Of a stretch of 64,000 nucleotides of DNA, positions 43,428 through 52,847 are shown in pieces. The number at the start of each line of letters is the position of its first letter. Positions within the stretch are counted from its first letter, which is position 1. Location of the stretch: positions 1 to 64,000 of the forward strand of contig JAAENC010001036.1 of assembly GCA_024224815.1 (NCBI GenBank), written 5' to 3'. Origin of the DNA: Chloroflexota bacterium (lineage in GTDB: Bacteria > Chloroflexota > Anaerolineae > Anaerolineales > Villigracilaceae). Below the pieces are notes generated by a model, which did not search any database, had not been told where the DNA came from, and saw nothing but the letters and a program-made list of their open reading frames with translations. The translations under genes were made by a program, and so were the position numbers.

Positions 43428-45878
43428 ATGACCGCTAACAAAAGAAATAAATATTGGCCTTTCTTTTTTTTACTTGCCAGCCTCGAAGGATGCTATGCTC
43501 TCTTCGCTTTGCTGCGCCTGCCTACTGACCCAACGAACAGCCTTCTTTTTGGGCTTTCTGCCTCGCGTTTGCTCATGGCAGCCGCGCTTTTGGGGTCGGC
43601 GGTCATCTTTGCATTCTTAGGGTATTTCGCATGGCGTAAAACTGATTGGCGAGAAAAATATCTTAACCCGGAAAAACGCCCACAACTTTATAAAACATTA
43701 AATTATCTTTCTTTTTTTATTGCGTTTTTGGCATCTATTGCCCTATTTTTATTGCGTTATTACAACCCCACAAGGTTTTTGCCTTATTTTGAGCGAGCAA
43801 AACCCCTTGGGCTTTATATTATCGTTCTTGGTATTCAACTCTCTTTATGGCTGCTCTTTCTTCGCAAGGGATTTCACCGCCGAAAAGAAAATTTTACGCC
43901 TACAGCGATTGCCTTTGCCATTTTGCTGGCTCTATTTGCCTTTGTCGCCATCTCTCGGATTGGATTAATCCCAGATACCGCCTATTGGAGCGAACCCGGC
44001 ATCGCTATACAAGGCTGGCAATTTGCCCTTGCCCTTATTCTCGGTTTTTTGACCCTTTTATTATCTTTCAAACTCTCTCTTAAAAAGAGTGACACTATTT
44101 TTGCGCTTCTCATCTGGGGTATCGCCATCGCGATTTGGTGGAGCGTCCCGATGGATGTGCTAAAGAGCAGCTTCTACGCGCCCTTTGCCTATCCCCTCGG
44201 GAAACCCCTTCCCTATTCCGATGCCGGTTTTTACGATTACCTCTCTCAAGGCCTTCTCCTGGGTAATGGTTTTCTCTCCCCAATTCCGCCCCGTCCGCTC
44301 TACCTTGTTTTTTTAACAGGCTTGCGCGCCCTTGTTGGGATTAACGATTATGACAAAATTATGTTGGGGCAAACCATCGTCTACGCCCTCTTCCCTGTCG
44401 TACTCTATTTTCTCGGGAAAAATCTCCACAGCCGCGCAGCTGGTATAACAATCGCATTTTTTGGGATATTCCGTGAATGGACGAATCTACTCGTTTCCTC
44501 ACAAACGCGCGTTTCAAATAGCCGCACCACCCTCACAGATCTCCCGACCGCTCTTCTTTTGGGCTTGGTTGCCCTGGTCGTCATCTACTGGCTCAAAAAT
44601 CGTAGCAATAAACGCATCCTCCCGTTCATCTCTGGTGGCCTATTCGGGATGCTTCTCCTCCTGCGCACCCAGTCGATGCTTATCCTGCCTTTTATTTTAC
44701 TTCTCGCCCTTCTCATTTTCCTCCCCAACTGGAAAAACTGGATTCGTGTCAGCATCATCTTTATCTTTGGCGTGGCTCTCAGCATTTCCCCCTGGTTAAC
44801 GCGCAATGCTCGGCTTACAGGCAAAATTACTTTTGACGATCCCAGTCAACTTGCTGTTCTTGCCAATCAATATAAAGCAACAGATAACCTGAGCACAGAA
44901 TTTGATCATGAAAATGAAAGTGTCTCCAACTCCGTTCTCGGTTTTGCTCTACAAAATCCTGCTTATGTTGCTAACTTTATTGCCACCCATTTCCTTGCCA
45001 CAGAAATTAACGGACTCTTTGCGCTGCCTAATATTGAACCTTTTAATGGATTTCAAGAACCCCCTAATGTCTACTGGACAAATTGGGATGGGCATCTTAG
45101 CTCCGCCAATCAATTCTTGGTCGTCTTTTATCTTGCGATCATTGCGCTGGGTATCGGTGCATCATGGAAAAAGTTGAAATGGGTTGGGCTGGTTCCCCTC
45201 GCCTTTAGTTTAGGTTATGCCTTCTCCAATGGCGTTGCTCGCTTCTCTGGCTGGCGTTACGATTTCCCTGCCGATTGGATCGCCTACTTCTATTTTGGGA
45301 TCGGTTTTGCAGAACTCTTATTTATCTTAGCCTCTTTCTTTGGCCTAAAAGCAGATAAAAAAGATGAAACTCCGGTACAGTTGTCCAATTCTCCATCTTC
45401 TCCATGGCAGTGGATACTTGCCTCTTTCCTCTTTCTCTCAATTGGCTTTTCTCCCCTAGTTCTGGAAAAGAATATTCCTGCACACTTCGAACCTCTTTCT
45501 AAAGAAGAATTTATTGCGACAGTTTCAGCGAACTCCGCTGAAATTGAGCCATTTATGGCACAAGAAAATACTAATATTTTGATGGGACGTTTAATTTATC
45601 CGCGCTTTTTCTCTCGCGGCTCCGGGATTTATTCCGCGAATCCCTGGCCTGCCTATGCAGAACAGGATTTTGCACGGATGGGATTTGTGCTCATCAACGA
45701 GAGAAATACGCAAGTTCTTTTCCCTGTCAAACATATGCCTGTTGAATTTCCAAATGGGGTAGATGTAATTCTTCTTGGCTGCCAAAAAGATCGCTACCTT
45801 GAAGCACGCGCTGTTTATGTAATGGAAAGAGAGCAAATGCTCCTAAGCGAAAGAGAATTCATTTCTTGCGAAGAATAA
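43428..45878 (+). CDS. Large polytopic membrane protein, GT39-like glycosyltransferase
   Basis: An 816-residue protein with some 15-20 hydrophobic segments over residues 10-650 and a soluble C-terminal 150 residues. The extracytoplasmic loop SDAGFYDYLSQGLLLGNGFL (about 264-283) with an acidic D-x-x-x-x-x-D layout and the following PPRPLYLVFL resemble GT-C/ArnT-PMT-type enzymes that use lipid-linked sugars. Substrate unknown. No ribosome site is evident, so the start is uncertain. It resembles the protein at 10501-12546 in type but is not a close copy. Confidence 0.7.
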   Translation: MTANKRNKYWPFFFLLASLEGCYALFALLRLPTDPTNSLLFGLSASRLLMAAALLGSAVIFAFLGYFAWRKTDWREKYLNPEKRPQLYKTLNYLSFFIAFLASIALFLLRYYNPTRFLPYFERAKPLGLYIIVLGIQLSLWLLFLRKGFHRRKENFTPTAIAFAILLALFAFVAISRIGLIPDTAYWSEPGIAIQGWQFALALILGFLTLLLSFKLSLKKSDTIFALLIWGIAIAIWWSVPMDVLKSSFYAPFAYPLGKPLPYSDAGFYDYLSQGLLLGNGFLSPIPPRPLYLVFLTGLRALVGINDYDKIMLGQTIVYALFPVVLYFLGKNLHSRAAGITIAFFGIFREWTNLLVSSQTRVSNSRTTLTDLPTALLLGLVALVVIYWLKNRSNKRILPFISGGLFGMLLLLRTQSMLILPFILLLALLIFLPNWKNWIRVSIIFIFGVALSISPWLTRNARLTGKITFDDPSQLAVLANQYKATDNLSTEFDHENESVSNSVLGFALQNPAYVANFIATHFLATEINGLFALPNIEPFNGFQEPPNVYWTNWDGHLSSANQFLVVFYLAIIALGIGASWKKLKWVGLVPLAFSLGYAFSNGVARFSGWRYDFPADWIAYFYFGIGFAELLFILASFFGLKADKKDETPVQLSNSPSSPWQWILASFLFLSIGFSPLVLEKNIPAHFEPLSKEEFIATVSANSAEIEPFMAQENTNILMGRLIYPRFFSRGSGIYSANPWPAYAEQDFARMGFVLINERNTQVLFPVKHMPVEFPNGVDVILLGCQKDRYLEARAVYVMEREQMLLSEREFISCEE

Positions 45879-45904
45879 CTATTCGATGATTCTACGAAGA
45901 GCAT

Positions 45905-45955
45905 GCACCTGCGACGCGGCAGTCTCATGCCGTAAAATGAGATTGCTTACACCTA
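45905..45955. repeat. Degenerate copy of the GAGATTGCTT palindromic repeat
   Basis: GCGACGCGGCAGTCTCATG and AAAATGAGATTGCTTAC parallel the minus-strand sequence of the element at 38998-39072 but have decayed. Confidence 0.45.
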
Positions 45956-46043
45956 AAGGAGTACTCGTCAGCGATGAAACTGCCTCGCACGCGTGCCCTT
46001 TGGGTAAAATCATTGTTATGTAATACGTATTACGCACTTTCCT

Positions 46044-47096
46044 ATGTCCAAAATAACATCCCGTCTCTTAAACTGGTACCAAGAAAATAAACGAACCCTC
46101 CCCTGGAGAGATCACCCCGACCCTTACGCTGTATGGGTTTCTGAAATCATGCTCCAGCAAACGCGCGTGGATACGATCATCGGCTATTTTCAGCGCTGGA
46201 TGGAGAAATTTCCATCCATTGAAGATTTAGCCGCTGCCGATGAACAGGATGTTTTAAATCTCTGGGAAGGGCTTGGTTATTACAGCCGCGCACGAAATTT
46301 GCATAAGGCAGCAAAACTTCTTCTTGCTGAATATGGTGCTCAGCTACCCGAAGACACGAAAACGCTGATGAAGCTCCCCGGTATCGGGCGTTATACTGCG
46401 GCAGCTGTTTCATCTATGGCTTTTGGACATGATGCTGCCGCACTGGATGGGAATATCCGCCGAGTTTATGCACGGGTATTTAATGTTGAAGAGCCTTTAG
46501 GGACAAAAGATGCTGAAAATATCCTTTGGGCGCTTGCTGAAGATATTTTGCCAAAGGGTGAAGCGGGGGATTATAACCAAGCCTTAATGGATTTAGGCTC
46601 CGCAATTTGTACGCCACGAAGCCCAAGTTGCGAAAAATGCCCCATTAAACAGGATTGCGAAGCCTACCAACTGGATATTCAGGAAATGCGCCCTGTGCGC
46701 AAGACAAAAAAGGCTGTGCCACATCATATCCATGCAGGGGCGGTGATTGTTGATGAGGGGAAAGTTTTACTTGCTCAACGTCCGCAAAAGGGGTTGTTGG
46801 GGGGAATGTGGGAGTTTCCGAATGGGCGGGTCGAAGAGAATCCTGTTAAGGAACTGGCATCCCTGATTTGGGAGGGCTACCAAGTTAAAATCAAGGTTGG
46901 GAATCCGATTGGGGAGATTGACCACGCTTATACCCATTTCAAAGTCACGGAGCATGTTTTTCTGTGCGAGTTAATCCAATTATCCCAAAAAGAGAATTTA
47001 CGTTGGGCCAATTTGAAGGAATTAGATGACTATCCAATGGGGAAAATTGACCGAGAAATTGCTAAGAGACTTCAGACATCAGCTCTTAGCAATTAG
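46044..47096 (+). CDS. mutY: A/G-specific adenine glycosylase
   Basis: The 350-residue enzyme removes adenine mispaired with 8-oxoguanine. Catalytic and structural motifs: SEIMLQQTRVDTII (about 34-47), the helix-hairpin-helix LPGIGRYTAAAVSS (about 112-125), ALDGNIRRVYARVF with the catalytic aspartate (about 133-146), the [4Fe-4S] pattern C-x6-C-x2-C-x5-C ending DCEAYQ (about 192-210), and a C-terminal Nudix-like 8-oxoG-recognition domain (about 230-340). The last codons run into a hairpin and heptamer-repeat region (47061-47134). Monocistronic, with the amidohydrolase gene starting 42 nt later. Confidence 0.95.
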   Translation: MSKITSRLLNWYQENKRTLPWRDHPDPYAVWVSEIMLQQTRVDTIIGYFQRWMEKFPSIEDLAAADEQDVLNLWEGLGYYSRARNLHKAAKLLLAEYGAQLPEDTKTLMKLPGIGRYTAAAVSSMAFGHDAAALDGNIRRVYARVFNVEEPLGTKDAENILWALAEDILPKGEAGDYNQALMDLGSAICTPRSPSCEKCPIKQDCEAYQLDIQEMRPVRKTKKAVPHHIHAGAVIVDEGKVLLAQRPQKGLLGGMWEFPNGRVEENPVKELASLIWEGYQVKIKVGNPIGEIDHAYTHFKVTEHVFLCELIQLSQKENLRWANLKELDDYPMGKIDREIAKRLQTSALSN

Positions 47097-47134
47097 CAAA
47101 ATCTGAAATCTGATGTCTAAAGTCTGAGGTCTTT
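47061..47134 (+). repeat. Hairpin and heptamer-repeat cluster at the mutY 3' end
   Basis: GCTAAGAG (47061-47068) pairs with CTCTTAGC (47083-47090) across the mutY C-terminus. Five heptamers follow: AATCTGA, AATCTGA, TGTCTAA, AGTCTGA, GGTCTTT (47100-47134). The reverse complement of the hairpin loop (TGTCTGA, AGTCT) carries the same heptamers, so copies face each other around about 47090. Confidence 0.6.
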
Positions 47135-47137
47135 AAA

Positions 47138-48769
47138 ATGCCAAATCTGATTTTATTTAACGGAAAAATCCATACGCAAGATAAAAACACGCCAAATGCG
47201 AGCGCAATTGCATTGCGAGACGGGAAAATTTTAGCGGTGGGCAACGATGCCGAAATTAGAGCATTGGCAAGCGAAAAAACGGAAGAAATTGATCTGCAAG
47301 GCAAATGCGTTTTGCCCGGGCTGACTGATTCGCATATCCATTTTTACGAGTGGGCGCTGCTTTTGCGCGGCATCATGCTCGAAGATACGCGCTCGCTGGC
47401 AGAGATGCAAAAGCGCGTGCAGGATGCCGCTGAAAATCAGGCGGCGGGCACGTGGATTATTGGGCAGGGCTGGAATCAGGATAATTGGGCAGAGCCGCGC
47501 ACCCCCACAAAGGCAGATCTGGATGAGATTGCGCCCGAAAACCCCGTCATTTTGTGGCGCAAAGATTTGCATTTGGCCTTGGTCAATTCTCTTGCCCTCG
47601 AAAAAGCGGGCATTAACGCCCAAAGCCCCGACCCCGCGATGGGCGTGATTCAGCGCAATGAAAATGGCGAGCCAAATGGTTTGTTAAACGAACTCGCAAT
47701 CAATTTGGTACGCGATGTGCTCCCCATCCCCTCAACGGAAATTGTCGATAAAGCCATGCAAAAAACGATGACCCGCCTGCACAAATTAGGCATCACGGGC
47801 ATTCACGATTTCCGCATTATGGGCGGCGATGGCGGCGCGCCCGCTTTGCGTGCTTTTCAGCGTTTGCACAATCAAAAAAAGCTCAAATTGCGCACTTTGG
47901 TCATGCTGCCGGGCGAGTTTGTCGAAGAGATCGCAAGGGTCGGTTTGGAGAGCGGTTTCGGCGATGATTTTCTGCGCATTGGTGGCATCAAGCTCTTTTC
48001 TGATGGTGCGTTGGGGCCGCGCACGGCATGGATGCTCGAAAATTTTGAAAACGAACCTCATACCGGCATGCCCCTCACACCGATGAGCGAGATGGCAGAG
48101 AAAATCGCGCTCGCCGAAAAAGCGGGGTTGAGCAGCACGATCCACGCTATTGGTGATAGGGCGCTACGCGAGTTATTAGACGTATATACAGAAATTTTGG
48201 GTGGGGATGTCGATGAGCGGGATGCCCGCCCCAAACATCGGATCGAGCATGTACAGCATAGCCACCCCGATGATTTGGATCGCCTCGCGTCTCTGGGCTT
48301 GGTTGCCTCTGTTCAGCCTTTGCATTTGACCGAAGATATGGATATGGTCGAAAAAGCCCTTGGTGATGAACGTGCTGGCTACACATATGCTTTCCGTGAT
48401 CTTTTAAGTGCAGGAACAACCCTCGCATTTGGCTCCGATTGCCCCGTTGTTTCCGCAAATCCATTTTTTGGGATTCAAGCTGCCGTCACCAGACAAAAAA
48501 ATGACGGCACACCAGCAGAGGGATGGTTTCCTGAGCAGCGTCTTACCGTAGAAGAATCGGTTTTTGCCTACACAATGGGCGCAGCGATAGCGGCGGGAAC
48601 AGAGAATATGCAGGGGAGCTTATCTCCGGGCAAAGTAGCAGATTTAGTTGTGCTGGAAGATGATATTTTTGAAATTTCTGCGCTAGAGATTGGGAAGACG
48701 GAAGTTGCGATGACGGTTTTTGATGGGGAGATTGTTTATCATAATAAACAAGAGAATGAGACAAAATAA
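47138..48769 (+). CDS. Amidohydrolase family 3 protein (YtcJ type)
   Basis: A 543-residue metal-dependent hydrolase with the amidohydrolase barrel and flanking beta domain. Metal and active-site motifs: LPGLTDSHIHFYEW (about 56-69), ALGPRTAWML (about 289-298), HRIEHVQHSHPDDL (about 367-380) and the terminal FGSDCPVVSANP (about 431-442). Family members hydrolyse or isomerise diverse C-N and ester substrates; no substrate can be named. The ORF begins directly after the heptamer-repeat array, with no clear ribosome site. Confidence 0.88.
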   Translation: MPNLILFNGKIHTQDKNTPNASAIALRDGKILAVGNDAEIRALASEKTEEIDLQGKCVLPGLTDSHIHFYEWALLLRGIMLEDTRSLAEMQKRVQDAAENQAAGTWIIGQGWNQDNWAEPRTPTKADLDEIAPENPVILWRKDLHLALVNSLALEKAGINAQSPDPAMGVIQRNENGEPNGLLNELAINLVRDVLPIPSTEIVDKAMQKTMTRLHKLGITGIHDFRIMGGDGGAPALRAFQRLHNQKKLKLRTLVMLPGEFVEEIARVGLESGFGDDFLRIGGIKLFSDGALGPRTAWMLENFENEPHTGMPLTPMSEMAEKIALAEKAGLSSTIHAIGDRALRELLDVYTEILGGDVDERDARPKHRIEHVQHSHPDDLDRLASLGLVASVQPLHLTEDMDMVEKALGDERAGYTYAFRDLLSAGTTLAFGSDCPVVSANPFFGIQAAVTRQKNDGTPAEGWFPEQRLTVEESVFAYTMGAAIAAGTENMQGSLSPGKVADLVVLEDDIFEISALEIGKTEVAMTVFDGEIVYHNKQENETK

Positions 48770-49160
48770 TCACGGGAAGGTATCAAATGGTATTTTTTCA
48801 CTTATAAAATGGATTATTGGTATTCTTTTTTTAACAGGTGTGATTTCCCATGCAATGTGGAATAATGGTGGTCCAGACTGGTTGTTTTGGGTTGGTAATT
48901 TAGCACCAGCGTTATCTTTAATGATGCCGGGTATAACAACTATGTTTATACCAAAACTTCCTCTTGAGTTAGTCAAACATTTAGGCCGCGTAGGACGTGG
49001 TTATGAAAACCTTGAATGGGAACATTTAGATTTTTTGCAAAAATTATATCTATATTTTTTAATGTTTTTTCTTGCTACACTTGGGGCTGTCGTTTTATTT
49101 ATGACCTTATTTATGTTTCTACATGACTGTTTGCCCGGTACTGACTGCTCTGGTTTTTGA
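48756..49160 (+). CDS. Hypothetical two-helix membrane protein
   Basis: 134 residues from ATG 48756, overlapping the amidohydrolase end by 14 nt. Three hydrophobic segments lie at about 15-32, 42-62 and 93-121. The intervening loop LVKHLGRVGRGYENLEWEHLD is charged, and the C-terminus DCLPGTDCSGF has two cysteines. No family is recognised. Overlap suggests translational coupling to the amidohydrolase gene. A spurious ORF cannot be excluded, though membrane-like composition over the full length favours a real gene. Confidence 0.5.
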   Translation: MRQNNHGKVSNGIFSLIKWIIGILFLTGVISHAMWNNGGPDWLFWVGNLAPALSLMMPGITTMFIPKLPLELVKHLGRVGRGYENLEWEHLDFLQKLYLYFLMFFLATLGAVVLFMTLFMFLHDCLPGTDCSGF

Positions 49161-49315
49161 TTGTATGAATTTTGAGCGTTTTGTTCTAAAAACAGATTTT
49201 CTACACACTTACAACAGCTTGGAAGACTGTCACCAGAAAAATGCAATTCTTTAAGCCCAAAGCAATATAAACGAAATCAAGCTAAAAACACGTTTGATAC
49301 GGATTTTTATCCCAA

Positions 49316-49350
49316 ATAAAAAGAGCAGACTTTCAAAAAGTCTGCTCTTT
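49316..49350 (-). terminator. Terminator of the mdh-gltA operon
   Basis: AAAGAGCAGACTT (49320-49332) pairs with AAGTCTGCTCTTT (49338-49350). On the minus strand it is followed by TTTTTATTTG. It lies 20 nt beyond the gltA stop. Confidence 0.88.
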
Positions 49351-49370
49351 CATCTTTTTTCTTTTATTGC

Positions 49371-50669
49371 TTATTTAGCTGCAATATCTTCCAACATGGC
49401 TGTGGTGAGTGATTTCGGTCGCTCAAGGGGTTGACCGAGAGCGCGTGCCCAAACGTAGTTGGCGGTTACGCCAAGAGCGCGGCCAACACCAAAGAGTACG
49501 GTGTAGAAATCAAATTCTTTGATGCCATAATGATATTGGAGCGAGCCACTGACTGCGTCCACATTTGGCCATGGGTTTTTGGCTTTGCCCTGTTCTTTTA
49601 GTACGGCAGGGATCACTTCATCCATCATCTCAACTATTTGGAAAAGTTCATCATCAGCGAAGTGTTTCTTGCCAAAGTTAAATTGTTCTGTGTAGCGGGG
49701 GTCTGGTACACGCAGAACAGCATGTCCATAACCAGGAATTACGCGACCGCTGTTGAGTGTTTCCCAGGCATATTCGGCCAATTGCTCTTTTGTGGGGACA
49801 CCATTGAATTCTTCGTGAATGCCCATTACAAAGGCTAGACAGTTTTGATTTGCCAAACCGTGCAGAGGGCCAGCCAAGCCATTCATCGCGGCTGAGAAAG
49901 CGTAGAAAATATCGGCAAGAGATGAGCCGACCAAGTGCATTGTGTGGGCTGAAACATTGCCTGATTCGTGATCTGCATGCAGGATGAAATAGAGGCGGGC
50001 CATATCTTCATATTTTTTATCTTTGATGCCCATCATGCGTGCAAAATTTGCACCATAGTCTGCATCGTGATCGTAGAATGGTTCACCTTTGTCACCATAT
50101 TTCAGGCGATAAATGAAAGCTGCGATTACGCCTAGTTTACTGGTCATATAGATCGCATCATCAAGTGCAGGGCGCCAAAGTGCTTTTTTGCCCATGCCTT
50201 CGGCATAGCGTTTTGCAAACTCAGAATCTACCTGAAGTCCCAAAATGGCTTGGGAGAAAAGGGCCATCGGGTGTGTATCTTTGGGCATGCCACGCAAAAT
50301 TTTGAAGACATGGTCAGGAACAGTGCTGTTTTTTGCCCATTCAGCTTCAACTTCTAAGGCTTCTTCTTCTGTGGGGAATTCACCAACCATAAGCAAGTAA
50401 TAGAGACCGCCGACATAGGGCATTTCTGCACCTTTTGGCTTTGGCAGTTTTTCTAAAACTACAGGAAGTGTATGCCCACGATAGCGAATACCAACGGTGG
50501 GATCAACGAAAGAAATATCGGTAACAAGTGCTTTTACGCTTCGCATACCGCCATAAACCTGGCTAATGGTCACTTCACCGGCAACTTTATCGCCACTCTC
50601 TTTTAGAAGTTTTGTTACGCGAGTGCGCCAGCTTTCTAATTGTGAATCTATTTTATTGTGTAATATCAT
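49371..50669 (-). CDS. gltA: Citrate synthase, mitochondrial-like type
   Basis: The 432-residue enzyme condenses acetyl-CoA and oxaloacetate to citrate. Key catalytic segments are ESGNVSAHTMHLVGSSLADI (about 235-254), NGLAGPLHGLANQ with the first catalytic histidine (about 263-275), PGYGHAVLRVPDPRY (about 310-324) and VDAVSGSLQYHYGI with the catalytic aspartate. The HLVGSSLAD and AGPLHGLANQ wording is closer to eukaryotic-type citrate synthase than to E. coli GltA. It follows mdh by 30 nt on the same strand, giving an oxaloacetate-supplying operon. The terminator lies at 49316-49350. Confidence 0.95.
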   Translation of the reverse strand: MILHNKIDSQLESWRTRVTKLLKESGDKVAGEVTISQVYGGMRSVKALVTDISFVDPTVGIRYRGHTLPVVLEKLPKPKGAEMPYVGGLYYLLMVGEFPTEEEALEVEAEWAKNSTVPDHVFKILRGMPKDTHPMALFSQAILGLQVDSEFAKRYAEGMGKKALWRPALDDAIYMTSKLGVIAAFIYRLKYGDKGEPFYDHDADYGANFARMMGIKDKKYEDMARLYFILHADHESGNVSAHTMHLVGSSLADIFYAFSAAMNGLAGPLHGLANQNCLAFVMGIHEEFNGVPTKEQLAEYAWETLNSGRVIPGYGHAVLRVPDPRYTEQFNFGKKHFADDELFQIVEMMDEVIPAVLKEQGKAKNPWPNVDAVSGSLQYHYGIKEFDFYTVLFGVGRALGVTANYVWARALGQPLERPKSLTTAMLEDIAAK

Positions 50670-50699
50670 TTATTTCTCCTCTTTTCTAGTTTCCATCAA

Positions 50700-51635
50700 T
50701 TAAAGCTCAACCAAGCCTTTAAGTTCTTCAACGCTCTTAGCAACAGCATCTGCAGATGCTTGCAGGGCTGCCATTTCTTCTTCGTTCAATTCATATTCGA
50801 TCACTTTTTCAACACCGTCTTTGCCTAGCAAGGCAGGTACACCAAAGAAGATGCCCTCCTGACCGTATTCACCATTCAAGTATACAGCACAAGGAAGGAT
50901 CAGTTTGCGGTCAGACAAAATAGCTTCAGCCATTTGTACGACAGCCATTGAAGGGGCATAAAAAGCAGAGCCGGTTTTCAACAAACCAACGATTTCACCG
51001 CCGCCTTTACGGGTACGGGTAAGAATAGCTTCCAGCTTGTCAGATTCAATATATTTTTCCAGAGGAACACCAGCGATATTTGAGTGACGGGTCAGCGGGA
51101 CCATCGAATCGCCATGGCCACCGAGAACGAAGCAGTTGATATTTTGTACGCTTACGCCGGTTTCCATTGCAATGAATGCGCTCATACGAGCCGAATCCAA
51201 AACGCCAGCCTGACCCAAAACCTTATTAGCGGGCAAGCCCGTCTTTTTCATGGTCATAAAGGTCATTGTATCGAGGGGGTTTGTCAAAACGATATAAATA
51301 GCATTGGGTGAATATTTAATGGTCTCTTCGGCAACTGAGCCAACGATATTCGCGTTTTTTACGAGCAAATCTTCACGGCTCATGCCGGGTTTGCGGGGTA
51401 AACCGGCGGTGATAACGATAATATCTGAATCTTTTGTGTCAGCGTAATCATTTGTACCGGTAATTTTTGCATCTTTACCAATAATGGGCATTGCCTCTAA
51501 AAGATCGAGGGCTTTCCCCTGTGGCATCCCTTCCATGATGTCGACCAAAACAACATCGGCGATCTCACGTTCAGCAATCCAGTGCGCAGCGGTGGAACCG
51601 GTCATTCCGGCTCCGATTACAGAAATCTTTGGCAT
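50700..51635 (-). CDS. mdh: Malate dehydrogenase
   Basis: The 311-residue LDH-like NAD-dependent malate dehydrogenase interconverts malate and oxaloacetate. The N-terminal ISVIGAGMTGSTAAHW binds NAD, and an aspartate at the end of the second strand (LVDIMEGM) favours NAD over NADP. Substrate-binding arginines are in GLPRKPGMSREDLL (about 81-94). Catalytic residues lie in NPLDTMTFM and LGGHGDSMVPL. Length is normal. It is the first gene of the mdh-gltA operon. Confidence 0.95.
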   Translation of the reverse strand: MPKISVIGAGMTGSTAAHWIAEREIADVVLVDIMEGMPQGKALDLLEAMPIIGKDAKITGTNDYADTKDSDIIVITAGLPRKPGMSREDLLVKNANIVGSVAEETIKYSPNAIYIVLTNPLDTMTFMTMKKTGLPANKVLGQAGVLDSARMSAFIAMETGVSVQNINCFVLGGHGDSMVPLTRHSNIAGVPLEKYIESDKLEAILTRTRKGGGEIVGLLKTGSAFYAPSMAVVQMAEAILSDRKLILPCAVYLNGEYGQEGIFFGVPALLGKDGVEKVIEYELNEEEMAALQASADAVAKSVEELKGLVEL

Positions 51636-51787
51636 TTCTCCTCCAATGGAAAATAAATTTATTATATAAAAAACGACTGTTCAATGGGTTAGAAAACAGC
51701 CAGCGATAAGAATACTATATTGTGCTTTTAGCGAACAGTTTGTTTTGTCATATTTTGAATATGCAAAAATGATACCAGACACTTATA

Positions 51788-51831
51788 AAAAAAGAAGTTT
51801 TGACATGATTTTCTGCCAAAACTTCTTTTTT
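51788..51831. terminator. Terminator after thioredoxin reductase
   Basis: AAAAAAGAAGTTTTG (51788-51802) pairs with CAAAACTTCTTTTTT (51817-51831), with T-rich flanks on both strands. Confidence 0.85.
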
Positions 51832-51839
51832 GAATACAA

Positions 51840-52784
51840 TTACAAACCCTTCTCTTCAATATATCGGATAGCCTGGATAGCCGCCCCCGCGCCCATTCCC
51901 GCTGATGTAATTACCTGGCGGAAATGCGGATCGGCGACCTCGCCTGCCGCGTAAACGCCCTCGACCCCAGCTTGCATCAGACCATCAACAATAATGTAGC
52001 CCTGATCATCGAGGGGCAATTTCCCTTCGAAAAGCTCGGTGTTTGGCGTATGACCGATAAAGATGAAAACACCCTCTGCTTCTATAGCAGATTCTTCTCC
52101 GGTTTTCACATTTTTTGTTTTAACAGTAGCAACTTTCTCTCCGGTAGGGATTTCGGTCAGAACCGTATCCCAGACGAAGTGAATTTTCGGGTTTTCCTCA
52201 GCACGCTGCTTGAGAATCGATCCGGCTCTTAATTCATCCCGCCTGTGGACGATGGTTACTTTGCTGGCGTGTCGGGTTAGGTATAGTGCTTCTTCGAGCG
52301 CGCTATCTCCACCGCCAACAACGACTACATCCATATCGCCGAAAAAGTGTCCGTCGCAAGTGGCGCAATAAGATACGCCACGCCCGATCATCTCTTCTTC
52401 ACCGGGGATTTCAAGCGTGACCGCTGCTGCACCTGTTGTGATAATAAGTGTATCGGCGGTAAATTCTTCTCCGTAGGTTGTCACTTTATAAGGGCGTTCT
52501 GAGAAATCTACTTCAGTGGCAATATCGAAAATCACTTCAGTGCCAAAACGCTCTGCCTGTTCGTGGAAAGCCTTTACCAAGCCCTCGCCAGAAATGCCTT
52601 CGGGGAAGCCGGGATAATTCTCAACAGCGTGTGTTTTAGAGACTTGTCCACCCAAATCCATGCCCGTTAATACGATGGGTTCAAGATTTGCGCGTGCGGC
52701 ATAAAGCGCGGCTGCCAGCCCAGCAGGGCCAGAACCGATAATGAGAATTTTGGTGTGTCGGGGATTTGTTGATTCTTCTGTCAT
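51840..52784 (-). CDS. trxB: Thioredoxin reductase (NADPH type)
   Basis: The 314-residue FAD enzyme reduces thioredoxin. Motifs: FAD-binding ILIIGSGPAGLAAALYAARA (about 13-32), the redox-active CATCDG (about 140-145), GGGDSALEEALYLTRHASKV for NADPH, followed by the VHRRDELRA arginine pair that selects NADPH, and the second FAD motif GVYAAGEVAD (about 280-289). Length is typical. It lies 63 nt downstream of a second reductase-like gene on the same strand, and a small hairpin (52806-52839) sits between them. Confidence 0.94.
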   Translation of the reverse strand: MTEESTNPRHTKILIIGSGPAGLAAALYAARANLEPIVLTGMDLGGQVSKTHAVENYPGFPEGISGEGLVKAFHEQAERFGTEVIFDIATEVDFSERPYKVTTYGEEFTADTLIITTGAAAVTLEIPGEEEMIGRGVSYCATCDGHFFGDMDVVVVGGGDSALEEALYLTRHASKVTIVHRRDELRAGSILKQRAEENPKIHFVWDTVLTEIPTGEKVATVKTKNVKTGEESAIEAEGVFIFIGHTPNTELFEGKLPLDDQGYIIVDGLMQAGVEGVYAAGEVADPHFRQVITSAGMGAGAAIQAIRYIEEKGL

Positions 52785-52805
52785 AATTTCACCTAAAACA
52801 TGATG

Positions 52806-52839
52806 AGTGACGAGTGATTTTTATGTTTCGCTCGTCACT
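52806..52839. repeat. Hairpin between the two reductase genes
   Basis: AGTGACGAG (52806-52814) pairs with CTCGTCACT (52831-52839). No T-run follows on the minus strand, so it is more likely a processing or stabilising hairpin than a terminator. Confidence 0.5.
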
Positions 52840-52847
52840 TTTCAATA

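Noticed and set aside
47231..47623. 130-residue minus-strand frame in the amidohydrolase gene
   Set aside because: Antisense shadow of a well-supported enzyme with intact metal motifs.
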